Assembly: GCA_964017235.1 (NCBI GenBank)
Contig: OZ024934.1
Coordinates: 83,108,706-83,172,705, forward strand
Direction of reading: 5' to 3'
Source of the DNA: Sabellastarte sp. h YS-2021
Lineage: Eukaryota > Annelida > Polychaeta > Sabellida > Sabellidae
DNA: 64,000 nucleotides
The notes below the pieces were generated by a model. It searched no databases. It saw only the letters and a list, made by a program, of their open reading frames with translations, and was not told the DNA's origin. Made by a program: the position numbers and the translations under genes. Shown one piece after another: positions 24,559 through 34,850 of this stretch. How positions within the stretch are numbered: position 1 is the stretch's first letter; every line of letters starts with the position of its first letter.

Positions 24559-25005
24559 ACTGGACTTTTATAGTGTAAACATATTTCTGTTAGTTTGTTT
24601 TTGTTCACCTACTTGATACACAACTGTGGTTATGTAATTTTAATGCGATAAGTTATATCATGACACCTTCAGTTGCAGCAATCAAATAGATTCACAAAAT
24701 TTTTTTAGCATTCCTTAATTTTAAAATGAAGCACTCTTTCTTTTGACAATGAAGAAGAATCGAATAGATACATCAAAAGACAACTGTCTATAGCAAGACA
24801 TGGAACCAGTAATGGCTTACTTAAATAATTTTTCAAGCTTTTAAATAGCCCTTTACTTAAAGTTAAACACAATTTGCATAGTGATTGACCTTCGTGAAGC
24901 GTAGGGGGTGGAAATTAGGTCCTTAGCTCAATCTTTTTATGTGTATCCATCTTTTCACTTGTACTGAACATGTGTGTCATTAGGTTTCTCTGTTACAGTT
25001 TTTCC

Positions 25006-25243
25006 CCAGTTACAGTCATCTCCTGAGTTCGATGAACGACTAGGTGACTGAATAAATGCCAACAGTCAGAAAGTTGGTCTCAGCTACATATATAATCTAA
25101 TACACTTAGAATGTTCCTGAGGAACCAGTTACAGTCATCTCCTGAGTTCGATGAACGACTAGGTGACTGAATAAATGCTAACAGTCAGAAAGTTGGTCTT
25201 AGCTACGTATATAATCTAATACACTTAGAATGTTCCTGAGGTA
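25006..25243. repeat. 119-bp tandem duplication
   Basis: Two adjacent copies (25006-25124 and 25125-25243) starting CCAGTTACAGTCATCTCCTG differ at only a few positions. It lies about 450 bp beyond the tetraspanin polyadenylation signal. Confidence 0.9.
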
Positions 25244-26432
25244 GTTGGTTTGTGCAGGCATATTCACGGTGTTGGTTTTATGCCTCACTTGGGATGGGAA
25301 ATGTGTTTTTTTACTTTCAAATAATTTGTATACTCTTTCTTTATAACTCACCAGACTTCGTTTCCTAGACGGTCAAGACTTTATTTGAAATTGTAAATTT
25401 GATTGTTTTGGCAACATTATTTTTCTTTTTTGGTTTAATATTTAGTTGGCCCTAAGAAAAACAAAAATTGGAAGCAAAATTATGGACAACTTCTGCCTAT
25501 TTATGTTTGGCGTTTTCCATGTACAAATAACGTGGGTCATTCAGTTAATATTCCTTATAATTGTAACTGTTAAAATGTTAAAACATGTTGTAATTCCCAA
25601 CTTGTAATTGTTATGTCATAGCTTTTGTATGCCAAAAAGGCTGAACTGATGCATTAGTTGAAAGTTAATAGTATTATTATAGCTTGCCATCAAGACATCT
25701 CCTGCACAATGAGTTGAAATTACTGTTCAACTAAAAACAAATATCAATTCAAATACAAACACTTTATACCTCTATTACACTGTCACGAGTTTGCCTTTCG
25801 ACTGGCCTACAGTTATCTTATTGGTCGTACAAGTAAACAATTCACTTATAAAGGATATGGTGGGTTGACATTTAGGTGGTAACGTTAGTCAGTTCTCCAG
25901 CTTGTTGAATAGTCTCTCCCTATATTTGGAGTGAAATTTTTGACACTTGGTGTCAGTTCATTGGTCAGTACTGGGCATTGTAAGGTCAGTACTGAGTTCG
26001 TTAGGCCATGCTGTCAAATTTGAACTGGCAGTCGACATAAAAGTTTTTACTTTTACTTGCCTTTTAGTTTTTATCAAATTTTTAGGGTAACAATTTTTTA
26101 GTCCTGTGCAGCAGAATGGAAGCTTGATAGAGGCAGAAGCGGTCAGGTAACACTTACAATTTGTGGAATTGAGTTGAGATACCGATTGAATTACATGTTA
26201 GTGACTAGGGAGCTTTTTCAAATGAATTTTCTGTACCTATATTGAGTCAGGTTTTACCTTCATCGGATACTGACAGTACCAGATCAAGTATAGATGTTAA
26301 GCAACATATATTTCATTGTCAAATTGATATTCAATACATTAAGACGTTAAACTGAAGAGCCACCACCCTATTTCCTAAGTTACCATTTCCAAAGTTATTT
26401 GTTATTCTTTGCTGTATCTTATAATCTGGGTT
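25244..26432. other. noncoding region
   Basis: No gene or named repeat recognised between the tandem duplication and the retrotransposon. Confidence 0.5.
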
Positions 26433-26610
26433 CAGTTACTGATTTCCACCTAAGGTCAAGTTGGGTGAGAATAAAGGTCAGTTCCAAGGTCATGTTAGGG
26501 TTTGAGATCAAAGTGGATTTATGTTTGCGGTTTTTATTTTACATGTTAGTTTATGTACAAAGAGTTAAAACCAGTAAAAGGTTTGGAAATTAAAAATTTA
26601 CAAAACACCA
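26433..26610 (-). repeat. split direct repeat B2
   Basis: The 3' terminal repeat of the element. Its outer edge starts CAGTTACTGATTTCC at 26433. Confidence 0.9.
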
Positions 26611-26966
26611 GCCCACACAGGGCATATACAGATACTAAAAACATTAACAGCTTGCAAACGCCAGCCCAGAGAGGGCATATACATATTATAATTCATGACG
26701 TGACTAGCACCAATAAGCACTTTTACTTTAAGCACAAGATAACGTATAATACTGATGACTAGCATTTAAAATTTTTGTTATACTAAAAATCAATTCTAGA
26801 GGGGGCTACCAGGAATTGCTGGCCCTACCTTAGTCTACGTATTAGTACACCTGTTATGTCATATTCGAGAGGGGGAACCAGGGTCTGCCTGGCCCAACCT
26901 TAGGTCAACCGGATCCGAGTTTACCTAATCAGTTTCTCCCTTGTACCAGGGAAGGGATGGAGGGAT
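26611..26966 (-). other. spacer between A2 and B2
   Basis: 356 bases with two internal near-duplications on the plus strand: CAGCCCACACAGGGCATATA / CAGCCCAGAGAGGGCATATA and GAGGGGGCTACCAGG / GAGGGGGAACCAGGG. No ORF. In the textbook Ngaro layout A2 and B2 lie close together. Confidence 0.7.
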
Positions 26967-27161
26967 TAAAATAACCTTGTTTGTCCTTTGACTACTTGAT
27001 TCAATATGCAAGACCCCTATCGCCAACAGAAGTTAAATGAAGCATGACCTAATTTGTGATTGGATGTTACATTTAACAAGAACCCTTTTTTATTATATAA
27101 TGTCTAATTAAGGTGGGACAGAAACTGAGGAAGCAGGCCCCTATACAGGCCGTGCTTGACA
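26967..27161 (-). repeat. split direct repeat A2
   Basis: Second copy of A, directly abutting B1. The B1-A2 junction (27161/27162) has the sequence expected at the closed circle. Confidence 0.9.
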
Positions 27162-27339
27162 CAGTTACTGATTTCCACCTAAGGTCAAGTTGGGTGAGAA
27201 TAAAGGTCAGTTCCAAGGTCATGTTAGGGTTTGAGATCAAAGTGGATTTATGTTTGCGGTTTTTATTTTACATGTTAGTTTATGTACAAAGAGTTAAAAC
27301 CAGTAAAAGGTTTGGAAATTAAAAATTTACAAAACACCA
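27162..27339 (-). repeat. split direct repeat B1
   Basis: Lies 8 bases after the recombinase stop. It is the same 178 bases as B2. Confidence 0.9.
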
Positions 27340-27347
27340 AACCCAAA

Positions 27348-28325
27348 CTATAGGGAGGGTGGAATGATAGAGGCGAAAGTGGAGGGGACGATGGAAGGGG
27401 CTATTGATGCCTGTTGCAGGTACTGCCAGACAGCTGCACTTTTCCAGAGCCCGTGTGCCATGATGTCCTGAAGTTGAATATTTGAATCAAAGGCCAAAGT
27501 TGCTCCTGATCTCCTAAAGGAGTGGAACCCGTGTCCTTGCAAAGGGATGTTTAAATAATTTAGGACTGTTTTTAAAGCATCTCTAATGGTGGTGTCAATA
27601 ACTGGGTGGAACGGTGGAAATTTATGAACGAATAGTGGAGCATGTTTAGGGAGAGGTCTAGTAAGCATTAGTTCTTTCAAGGCTTGAACAGGACAAAGGT
27701 CAGGGTTTTCTAATCTAGGGATCTGGACAAAATGATGGGCTGAGGTATCTTGCAAGGTCTTGGTCCACTTAAGGAGGATATGAGCTCCAGGGTCTAAAAA
27801 GAGGATGTCTTGTCTAAGTATGTGTTTGATGGGGCTGAATAGAGCTTTGGAATGTGGAGCTATATTAGACATCCTAAGGAATGCAAAGAAGGCCAACAAA
27901 AAGGCCGCTCTAAATAATGGGGGGTCACTCAAAAGGTCACAGGCTTTTGAAATGGCGCTGAGTATGGGGAGTGAGAATATCCCTCTGGCAGTGGGATTGA
28001 AGCCTGAATTTCTTGCAATACTTTTGAGATAAGAAGTAACTAACTGATGAGAAAGGGGTTTTTGATCCCAGTCATATCGTTTGGCTAAGGCTTTGAGTGA
28101 TGATACATAGTTTAACATCACCCTGTGGGATATGTTATTAATATGAAGGTATTCTAAGAAACTCAAGGTTGAATGAACTGTAAATTGTAATGGAAGGTCC
28201 ATGACAATGACAAATGATAGATACGTCTTGAGATGGGTGGTATGTGCAGATCTGGTGGCAGGTCTATAGGCCATGCTAATTCTATTCCAAGCTGCCTGTG
28301 CTAATGCTGATGAAGGAGCCTCCAT
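27348..28325 (-). CDS. ORF2: tyrosine recombinase of the retrotransposon
   Basis: 325 residues, ATG at 28325-28323. The catalytic signature of tyrosine recombinases is complete: Arg151 in FAFLRMSNIAP, a beta-hairpin Lys at 186 or 189 (LLKWTKT), His268-x-x-Arg271 in HGFHSFRRSG, His291 in IMAHGLWK and nucleophile Tyr302 in VWQYLQ. It would integrate the circular DNA copy of the element by strand exchange through a 3'-phosphotyrosine link. The N-terminal half (about 1-120) is the usual helical DNA-binding domain. The C-terminus (SIAPSIVPSTFASIIPPSL) is short and hydrophobic. No break is visible. The frame on the other strand at 27805-28032 is a shadow. Confidence 0.92.
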   Translation of the reverse strand: MEAPSSALAQAAWNRISMAYRPATRSAHTTHLKTYLSFVIVMDLPLQFTVHSTLSFLEYLHINNISHRVMLNYVSSLKALAKRYDWDQKPLSHQLVTSYLKSIARNSGFNPTARGIFSLPILSAISKACDLLSDPPLFRAAFLLAFFAFLRMSNIAPHSKALFSPIKHILRQDILFLDPGAHILLKWTKTLQDTSAHHFVQIPRLENPDLCPVQALKELMLTRPLPKHAPLFVHKFPPFHPVIDTTIRDALKTVLNYLNIPLQGHGFHSFRRSGATLAFDSNIQLQDIMAHGLWKSAAVWQYLQQASIAPSIVPSTFASIIPPSL

Positions 28326-28334
28326 ATCTGTAAA

Positions 28335-31300
28335 TTATACATGAAGACTGAGGTCAAAATATGCATGATCCACGTTATCCCAGTTATAATTATCTAACAA
28401 ATCCTGTAAAATTTCGTTATTCACAGGTTTTGGTGAATAGATTCTTGACAAGGTGTCAGCTATACTATTCTTAACACCAGGTATGTGATTAATCTCTATT
28501 TCAATATCATTGTGAGCTGTAAGCAGCCACAAATTCCTAATACAAAGGGCCAAGAATGGGTCCTTGGTCTTGCCAGACCTGATCACCTGGACCACACTGT
28601 AATTATCGCAAAAGATGTGTATTCGCATATGTCGCCATTGACTACCCCATAATCTCAAGGCAATTACTACATTCAGCATCTCTAGATGCACTATTGTAAG
28701 TTCAAAGCCTGGGATTTGCCTAACAGGGGTGGCAAACACCCTACGTCTCCAGACCCCCCCCCCCAAGCCTGTCAATGAGGCATCCAGAAAAAGAGTCTGA
28801 CTTTCATCGACTTCCGGCTTCCTAAAATAAGTAATTCCATTGAAGGTTGGGAGGAATTCTAGGAACCAAGCGATATCTCTCTGAAATTCTTCATTTAATT
28901 GAATTCTGGCTCTGCCTGAATTCTGTCTGAATAAAGCTAATATTCGATTGATAAAAACTCTTGCTGAACGAACACATTTTTGAATATAGAGAAGTTTCCC
29001 CATTAGGGATTGATATGCTCTTTTTGTCAAATATTTTTGGTCCTTGGCCTTAGCACATTCTGCCATAATTTCACTTAGTTTGGCCTGAGGGATGGACAGA
29101 GTACTATTATTGACATCTATATCAATACCCAAATATGTAACTGTTTTACTGGGGGCCGTAAGCTTCGCAAGATTCAATGGTAGACCGAGTTCGCTCAGGA
29201 GAGTGCACAAGTTTTGGAAAACATTGTCAGCCTTAGATCGAGGGAGTACGGCGACATAGTCATCGATATAGCAGTGTAACTTGGTTTGATCCCTCATAAT
29301 GTAAGCTACTGCATCGGATATTAATTGATACGAAGCCGTGCCATGGATCCAGCCGAACGCCACCGACTTATCAAGAAAATATTGGTTATTGACTTTAAGA
29401 CCAAACTTAAGGGTATCAGCTGGGTCTACAGGTAAATTCCTAAATGCCCTGGCCACATCCACCTTGAAAAGCACAGGGTCGTTTACTGTGTCAATTATAT
29501 CTTGAACAACATTGTCAATGGATGGAAGTTTAAGTGCAAATAGGTTACCATCAAAGCGATCTTTTGACACATGGTCATTTAGAGATTGGCCCCTGGGGTA
29601 GGACAGGTCCAGAATAACCCTCCTGTTGTCTCCCTCTTTGGGTCGGGACATCAAGGGGGAACAATGATATTCAGGGTGGTCCACACTATTCTGGGGGCCT
29701 AACATGGCCCCTAATTCAATCTCTTTATGTAAATATTTTTGAATGTCAGTTGGATACTGTAATGCTGAGTAATGGTTACATACATTAGTGTTATGCAACT
29801 GAGAACGATCCTGGATGGACAAGGGAAAACCGAACTTAATATACTGGATTAATCTATCATCAGGGTAATCCTGTAAGTATTTTTCCCACATTTTTATGTT
29901 TAGACCCGAGACTATGGGGATCCTAGCCTCCTGATAATTTGGTTTGGCAGTGGACAAGATGATGTTAGCTACTTGTAAGCATTTGTCGATCAAAGTTATG
30001 TCCACTGGAGAGCGATCAGGACCAATGAATCTGAAGGTTGTTGGTTCTAAAGCGAGATATCCCACAGTCTTGTCAGGGAGATTAAAGTCGCGCAAAATAT
30101 CTATGTTGGGGGTGGGGTACAGTCTACTAACTAGTCCACTACCCTCGGGGGTGTCCTTCATGACCTCATCCTTACTACCTGTGAGCAGGTTGACTTGGTG
30201 ATCACAATACCCCGCACCACCTAGTTGGTTTTCCTCCCCCAACATGACTTGAGATGAAGTTTTGTCCCTTGTAAGTTCATCAATAATGTCAACCATATAC
30301 TGAGTGTAGGAGCAACCATGGTGATCCCAATATTGTTTATCTTTGTAAAAATCTCTATGTGCAGTCTTGGCTGCCACTATTTCTTGAGGCTTGTAATACC
30401 TAACTCTAGTGGATTGCATCAAAGACAGATGAAGATTACATATGATTCGAAAGGGGCCTAAAGTCCCCATGAAAGGGACCAGGGAAACCAACTGCTCCCT
30501 GTGGTTGACTGCCCATATATAAAAACCCTGAGAAAATTCAATTATGTCTCGAGTTATATACGCAATTTGACCCCAAAGGTCACCATGACTGCTCCAATGG
30601 TCAGTAAAAGCAATGTTCACCATAACCTGGTTCACACTGAGGGACTCCGTCCCTTCACAGATATAGGCTACCCCTGGATCCCCAGCAGTCACCAAAGACC
30701 TCAAGCTAAGTTCATTATCATAAATAGCAAAAGTAAACAAGTTCGCCTCGCGCCATTGACTGCTAGGGAACCAGGGGGGGCACATTAAATCACAATTTGG
30801 TAATTTTACATTGTTTTCATTGATTACATTATTAGACAAAGTCACTGAACAACATGTCTCTGCTCCATCACTTACACTAGATTTCCAAAGTTCATAGTCC
30901 TGATCCTGGAATTCTGTTACTTTACCATTACTGTTTTTAGTACCACTAAAGTTATTTACTTTTAACTGTTCTGTATTTGCAGTGTGTCCAGGTGAAGTGT
31001 TAGGTTTCAGTTCCTGAGATCTGCTACCATTCTTGGCTGTGCACTTGGATTCCGGATGAGACATAGAACGTCCTTGCTTAAAACAGAATGTACAAATGTG
31101 CCTGTAGACTCCATGGTGGCTGTCATTCACACAGCTACCTTCATTAAAAAATTTACAAACTCTGCTCTTGGCTGAGGTGCTGACATTTTGGCTGTTGAGA
31201 ACTGCAATTTGTGAAGAACTTACGCGGTTAAGAGCCCACTGTGTCGTATCATCCCAGGCTAATCTCCCCTCCTCCACCTCAGTCATGGAAACAGCCCAGG

Positions 31301-32249
31301 CGGATCGCACGGCTGGCCACGGCAGAGCCACGGCATCGCGCAGAGCAAGAGTTACCTGAGTAAGGACTTGTCGTAACAGGGTGTCATCCTGAATCTGCAA
31401 AACATTACTCAGTTGACCTGCCGCCCACTGCTGGAGGCTCATGTCATCATAGACGGGCTTACGTGTGTTAGCTGCTGCCACAAATCCCTCATTAGGCCAC
31501 CTTCCCTCGGGTCGGGCGTTGGGTGTTTCTGTGTTATTGTACCTCCCAGATTTACGCCTGGCAGTAAGGGGCTTACCTGGGATCACTTCCTGCTGAGCCC
31601 GCGCTTCATAGTCTGCCAGCAAGTTGGCCACCATACTGGATACCTCTGGGATGGATCTAAGTCTGTCAATACTGGGTGTAGTAGCCTCCCTGGAGTAGCC
31701 CTGTCTCTGTTCTGCAGCTCTACCGCCACTAACCGACGCTGGGACATACCCTTCTGTGACTGTCTGAGTCCCCGGATACACCACCTCCTCCCTAGCTGGC
31801 CACTTATATGAGTGAAGTAAGTTGGCCCGAGGTGTCATTTCAGGTAACATCTTCTTCACAGGGGACGTATGTTTGGGTCTGGGCAACCTGAAGGTAACAT
31901 TGTCTGTGGATTTGGCGACTTGAGACGGAATGGGGGTAGAACTAGCTGAGCTATTACCTTCTATTCTGTCCATCCGTTCAACGATGCGACGGTTAGATTC
32001 CTCCAGACGCTTCAGTGTACTCAGGATTACCTCAGAACCCGCGTTCAAAGACTGTAAGTCTAACAGTTCCTCACCTCCAGACGCGGTATGACTAACATTA
32101 TGAAGGTAAGATCCGTCAACATCCCCGCTCGTGGTGTCTGAGTTCGAATTCTTCTTGCTACTTGCCCTCTTCTTGGTACTAGCTTTACTAGAAACTGGTT
32201 TCTTCTTTTTATTAGTACTCATTGGTGATTTTTTCTTTGTAGAAGGCAT
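28335..32249 (-). CDS. ORF1: gag - reverse transcriptase - RNase H polyprotein
   Basis: The open frame extends to an ATG at 32354, but the first 35 codons lie partly in repeat A1. The Lys/Ser-rich start at 32249 (MPSTKKKSPMS) is more likely, giving about 1304 residues. Numbering from the longer frame: basic gag-like region, a predicted coiled stretch near 110-130, and a Cys/His cluster at about 400-440 (CKFFNEGSC, HICTFCF). The reverse transcriptase has motif A KVDVARAFRNLPV near 965 and motif C YIDDYV near 1028. RNase H runs from LFLDASLTGLGGG through LEMLNVVIALRLW and FCDNYSVV to ADTLSRI near 1300. It copies element RNA in the cytoplasm or nucleus. The stop is 9 bases before the recombinase ATG, so downstream translation probably needs re-initiation or a separate message. 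Confidence 0.9.
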   Translation of the reverse strand: MPSTKKKSPMSTNKKKKPVSSKASTKKRASSKKNSNSDTTSGDVDGSYLHNVSHTASGGEELLDLQSLNAGSEVILSTLKRLEESNRRIVERMDRIEGNSSASSTPIPSQVAKSTDNVTFRLPRPKHTSPVKKMLPEMTPRANLLHSYKWPAREEVVYPGTQTVTEGYVPASVSGGRAAEQRQGYSREATTPSIDRLRSIPEVSSMVANLLADYEARAQQEVIPGKPLTARRKSGRYNNTETPNARPEGRWPNEGFVAAANTRKPVYDDMSLQQWAAGQLSNVLQIQDDTLLRQVLTQVTLALRDAVALPWPAVRSAWAVSMTEVEEGRLAWDDTTQWALNRVSSSQIAVLNSQNVSTSAKSRVCKFFNEGSCVNDSHHGVYRHICTFCFKQGRSMSHPESKCTAKNGSRSQELKPNTSPGHTANTEQLKVNNFSGTKNSNGKVTEFQDQDYELWKSSVSDGAETCCSVTLSNNVINENNVKLPNCDLMCPPWFPSSQWREANLFTFAIYDNELSLRSLVTAGDPGVAYICEGTESLSVNQVMVNIAFTDHWSSHGDLWGQIAYITRDIIEFSQGFYIWAVNHREQLVSLVPFMGTLGPFRIICNLHLSLMQSTRVRYYKPQEIVAAKTAHRDFYKDKQYWDHHGCSYTQYMVDIIDELTRDKTSSQVMLGEENQLGGAGYCDHQVNLLTGSKDEVMKDTPEGSGLVSRLYPTPNIDILRDFNLPDKTVGYLALEPTTFRFIGPDRSPVDITLIDKCLQVANIILSTAKPNYQEARIPIVSGLNIKMWEKYLQDYPDDRLIQYIKFGFPLSIQDRSQLHNTNVCNHYSALQYPTDIQKYLHKEIELGAMLGPQNSVDHPEYHCSPLMSRPKEGDNRRVILDLSYPRGQSLNDHVSKDRFDGNLFALKLPSIDNVVQDIIDTVNDPVLFKVDVARAFRNLPVDPADTLKFGLKVNNQYFLDKSVAFGWIHGTASYQLISDAVAYIMRDQTKLHCYIDDYVAVLPRSKADNVFQNLCTLLSELGLPLNLAKLTAPSKTVTYLGIDIDVNNSTLSIPQAKLSEIMAECAKAKDQKYLTKRAYQSLMGKLLYIQKCVRSARVFINRILALFRQNSGRARIQLNEEFQRDIAWFLEFLPTFNGITYFRKPEVDESQTLFLDASLTGLGGGVWRRRVFATPVRQIPGFELTIVHLEMLNVVIALRLWGSQWRHMRIHIFCDNYSVVQVIRSGKTKDPFLALCIRNLWLLTAHNDIEIEINHIPGVKNSIADTLSRIYSPKPVNNEILQDLLDNYNWDNVDHAYFDLSLHV

Positions 32250-32294
32250 TTCTGTAAAATAGTTAAGTGTAAAATTTGTAAATAATAAAAAAAA

Positions 32295-32489
32295 TAAAAT
32301 AACCTTGTTTGTCCTTTGACTACTTGATTCAATATGCAAGACCCCTATCGCCAACAGAAGTTAAATGAAGCATGACCTAATTTGTGATTGGATGTTACAT
32401 TTAACAAGAACCCTTTTTTATTATATAATGTCTAATTAAGGTGGGACAGAAACTGAGGAAGCAGGCCCCTATACAGGCCGTGCTTGACA
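32295..32489 (-). repeat. split direct repeat A1
   Basis: The 5' terminal repeat of the retrotransposon. It is the same 195 bases as A2 at 26967-27161 as far as I can read. Confidence 0.9.
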
Positions 32490-33860
32490 AAGGGAGACAG
32501 GTTCCATCCCAAAGGATGTCTCTGATTGTTCCGTATGGCAGGTCATGTCTGCCTAAGCTTTTGATACATCAGCAGGTATTTATTTAGACAATGACTTGCT
32601 TAGATTGGCATTTGGCTTAAAGGTTACAGAAACCCTAGTTTTTCAACCACAACAAATCTTTTTAAAGGTTTTACTGACAAGTTGTTTCTCCTGTATCTGT
32701 TGTATATATTTGCACAAATAGATTGAAGGATATATTTCATTTTACAACATACACCTCTCCATTTCACTGTTTTAAAATAATCCCATTTTGAATTTCTTTT
32801 CGCCTCTAGAAACTCCATTAATCATGCACTGCTCTAGTGCTCCACTCTTGTTTCTGATTATTTTGCAGCTTGTGCAAGTAGCTCTAAACACATTTTGGCA
32901 TTGTTTAAATCATTACTACTGTTATTTAAATGCATATGAATACAAGTTTGGCTAAATACTTGTGTGACAGGAAAAATTAGAGATACTAGCTTTTTCAAAC
33001 TTCATAAACATTTTGTCAGCATAATTTAAAGATTGCATATTGACATTTTAATCAATACAATATACAGGAGTATAAAATGTTGATCTATCCCAGAATGAAG
33101 CCAAACGTGAGTAAATCAATTTATAGATTTAAAGAAATAAAGCCAAACAAAAGAACAAAATTGCTAATAATAACATTTAATCCACTATTTTAAATATACC
33201 TTTCAGATACTAATACTTTGTGTTTATTACTTGTGTCAAATTAACATGAAAGCTAAATATATTTGAATATACAAGAAACATATTGAGGAGAGAACAAAAC
33301 AGAGATCTGAGATAACACATAATGTCCAGTACATTGCAGTGTATGTGCAGAGATGGGTTCATGTTGTGGCACAGCATGAAAACCCTTGTTTTTTAAAGAG
33401 GGCTGATCCTAATTTTTTTCTGATCGTGGGATTACTTTTTGATATTTTTCGTCACAAATCACAATCACGATGATGGACAGGCTTGCACATTTGTCTTGTA
33501 GCTATCACCCAGCTACATTATGTTCAAATTGTTTGAAATTATTGTAAACTTTTCCTGATTCTTATCAGGTCTTGCAGTCATATATCTGGTTGCTAACTTT
33601 TATCATAGTCCAATCACTTTGACCGCAGCTCAATCTTTTGGATCAAGTCTAGTTGGCAAAGCAATCTACACGATAGTGTATATACCCCCCCCCCCCCCCC
33701 GATCCTGGCCTCAGTCTTTATTTCATAGAAAGCATTGGAGGAGTACAGACACTTGTTTGATCAAATTGGACCTATTTGTATGGAACTTAATAATTTATAG
33801 ATATTTTACATATTACTTACTGACATTTTTTAAAAATTTTTCATGCGTTGAATTTTTATA
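32490..33860. other. AT-rich noncoding region with poly-C
   Basis: No gene recognised. A run of 16 C lies at 33685-33700. The first bases after the retrotransposon (32490 on) are its target DNA. Confidence 0.5.
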
Positions 33861-33869
33861 GGCTGTTTT

Positions 33870-34850
33870 AAAACATGTCTACAATGCCAACAAAGGAGAA
33901 ACCAAAGAGAATGTCTGCTGCAATAGACAGACAAAGAAGATCCAAAAGATCCAGAGAGATGCAGTTTGACCAGGAGGGTCCATGTTCTCCAGTTGAAAGT
34001 GTCCCCACCCAGATCTTGTCCTCAGCATATCACACAAGCCATGACAATGTGCATCACCGCCCCCGGTTTGGGTTGCATCATTGACTGCAGCATCCAAAAT
34101 CTACTGACCAATATTCCAGGGCATTCTCGACAACCCTTCTCCAGCAGCTGATCTGGTAATTGAAGACCCTCTCATTCAGCCCCATGCAACTTCAGGAGAA
34201 AGGTTTCATGAGTTAGGTTCTCAGTAGGAAGGCATCATCACCGAGGATGAAGAATTGGCCTTGGGCCAGTTATCCACAAGAGACTCTGCTGTGGGGAAGC
34301 AAATGGTGTTGTCTTCTATCTTTTCCCTCAGGTCACTATAATTAAAATTCTGGCCATCAGAACTGGATCCAGTGGAAGCAATGTCATAAGATATAACTTG
34401 TATTCATCATCAACCATGGCCAACAGCACCAGGGAGTGGAATCTGTTATAGTCAAAGTACGCACTACCTCCTCAACTGGGACATCTCAACATTTGCCATC
34501 TAAAGATCAAATGGTGTGAGGGACATTCCAGAATCAGACAGACATTATCTGAATCCTGGCCCTTTCTTCTTCCAATCTTCGGGGCAGGTGGGACATCCAA
34601 CATACTCACTTCTGTAAAGTCTGAGGATAGCATCACACTCCTCAGGGATGATGCAGGTTATGGTAGAGCATGTTACCTTGAGCGGGCTGGTCTTTGTGGT
34701 ACAGTCCTGCAATGAGGTTGTGATATTGACCCCTATCTTCTCACCTCCTGAGCCAAACTCTAACCCAAACGACTGGAATTCTACTCTACATCCTCCTTGA
34801 ACAACTCTCTACCTCTACCTCATTGCCAGGTGATCTAACTCCAAAATTTC
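33870..34850 (-). pseudogene. heavily decayed PIF/Harbinger transposase
   Basis: On the minus strand, fragments in several frames line up in the right order with a Harbinger DDE transposase. There is a VGCPTC segment, a SLDGK block around 34500, LLAMVDDEYK around 34440, GSSSDGQNFN-like and DLREKIED-like pieces around 34340, GDDAFL-like around 34240, and RRVVENAL-like around 34120. Many stops and frameshifts separate them. The third catalytic Glu region is still visible. No terminal repeats found. It belongs to a lineage different from the two elements downstream. The plus-strand frames at 33875-34151 are shadows. Confidence 0.6.

Larger units (their letters stand above)
26433..32489 (-). mobile_element. 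Ngaro/PAT-type tyrosine-recombinase retrotransposon, full length
   Basis: Read on the minus strand the order is A1 (32489-32295), ORF1, ORF2, B1 (27339-27162), A2 (27161-26967), a 356-bp spacer and B2 (26610-26433). A1/A2 (195 bp) and B1/B2 (178 bp) look identical. Such split direct repeats define the Ngaro/PAT branch of the DIRS order, which integrates by tyrosine recombinase through a circular intermediate and makes no target duplication. None is seen. The coding order is gag, reverse transcriptase, RNase H, recombinase. I see no methyltransferase or SGNH-hydrolase segment. Intact ORFs and identical repeats suggest recent insertion. Confidence 0.9.

Noticed and set aside
27805-31811. Plus-strand frames inside the retrotransposon
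   Set aside because: Shadows of the minus-strand polyprotein and recombinase.
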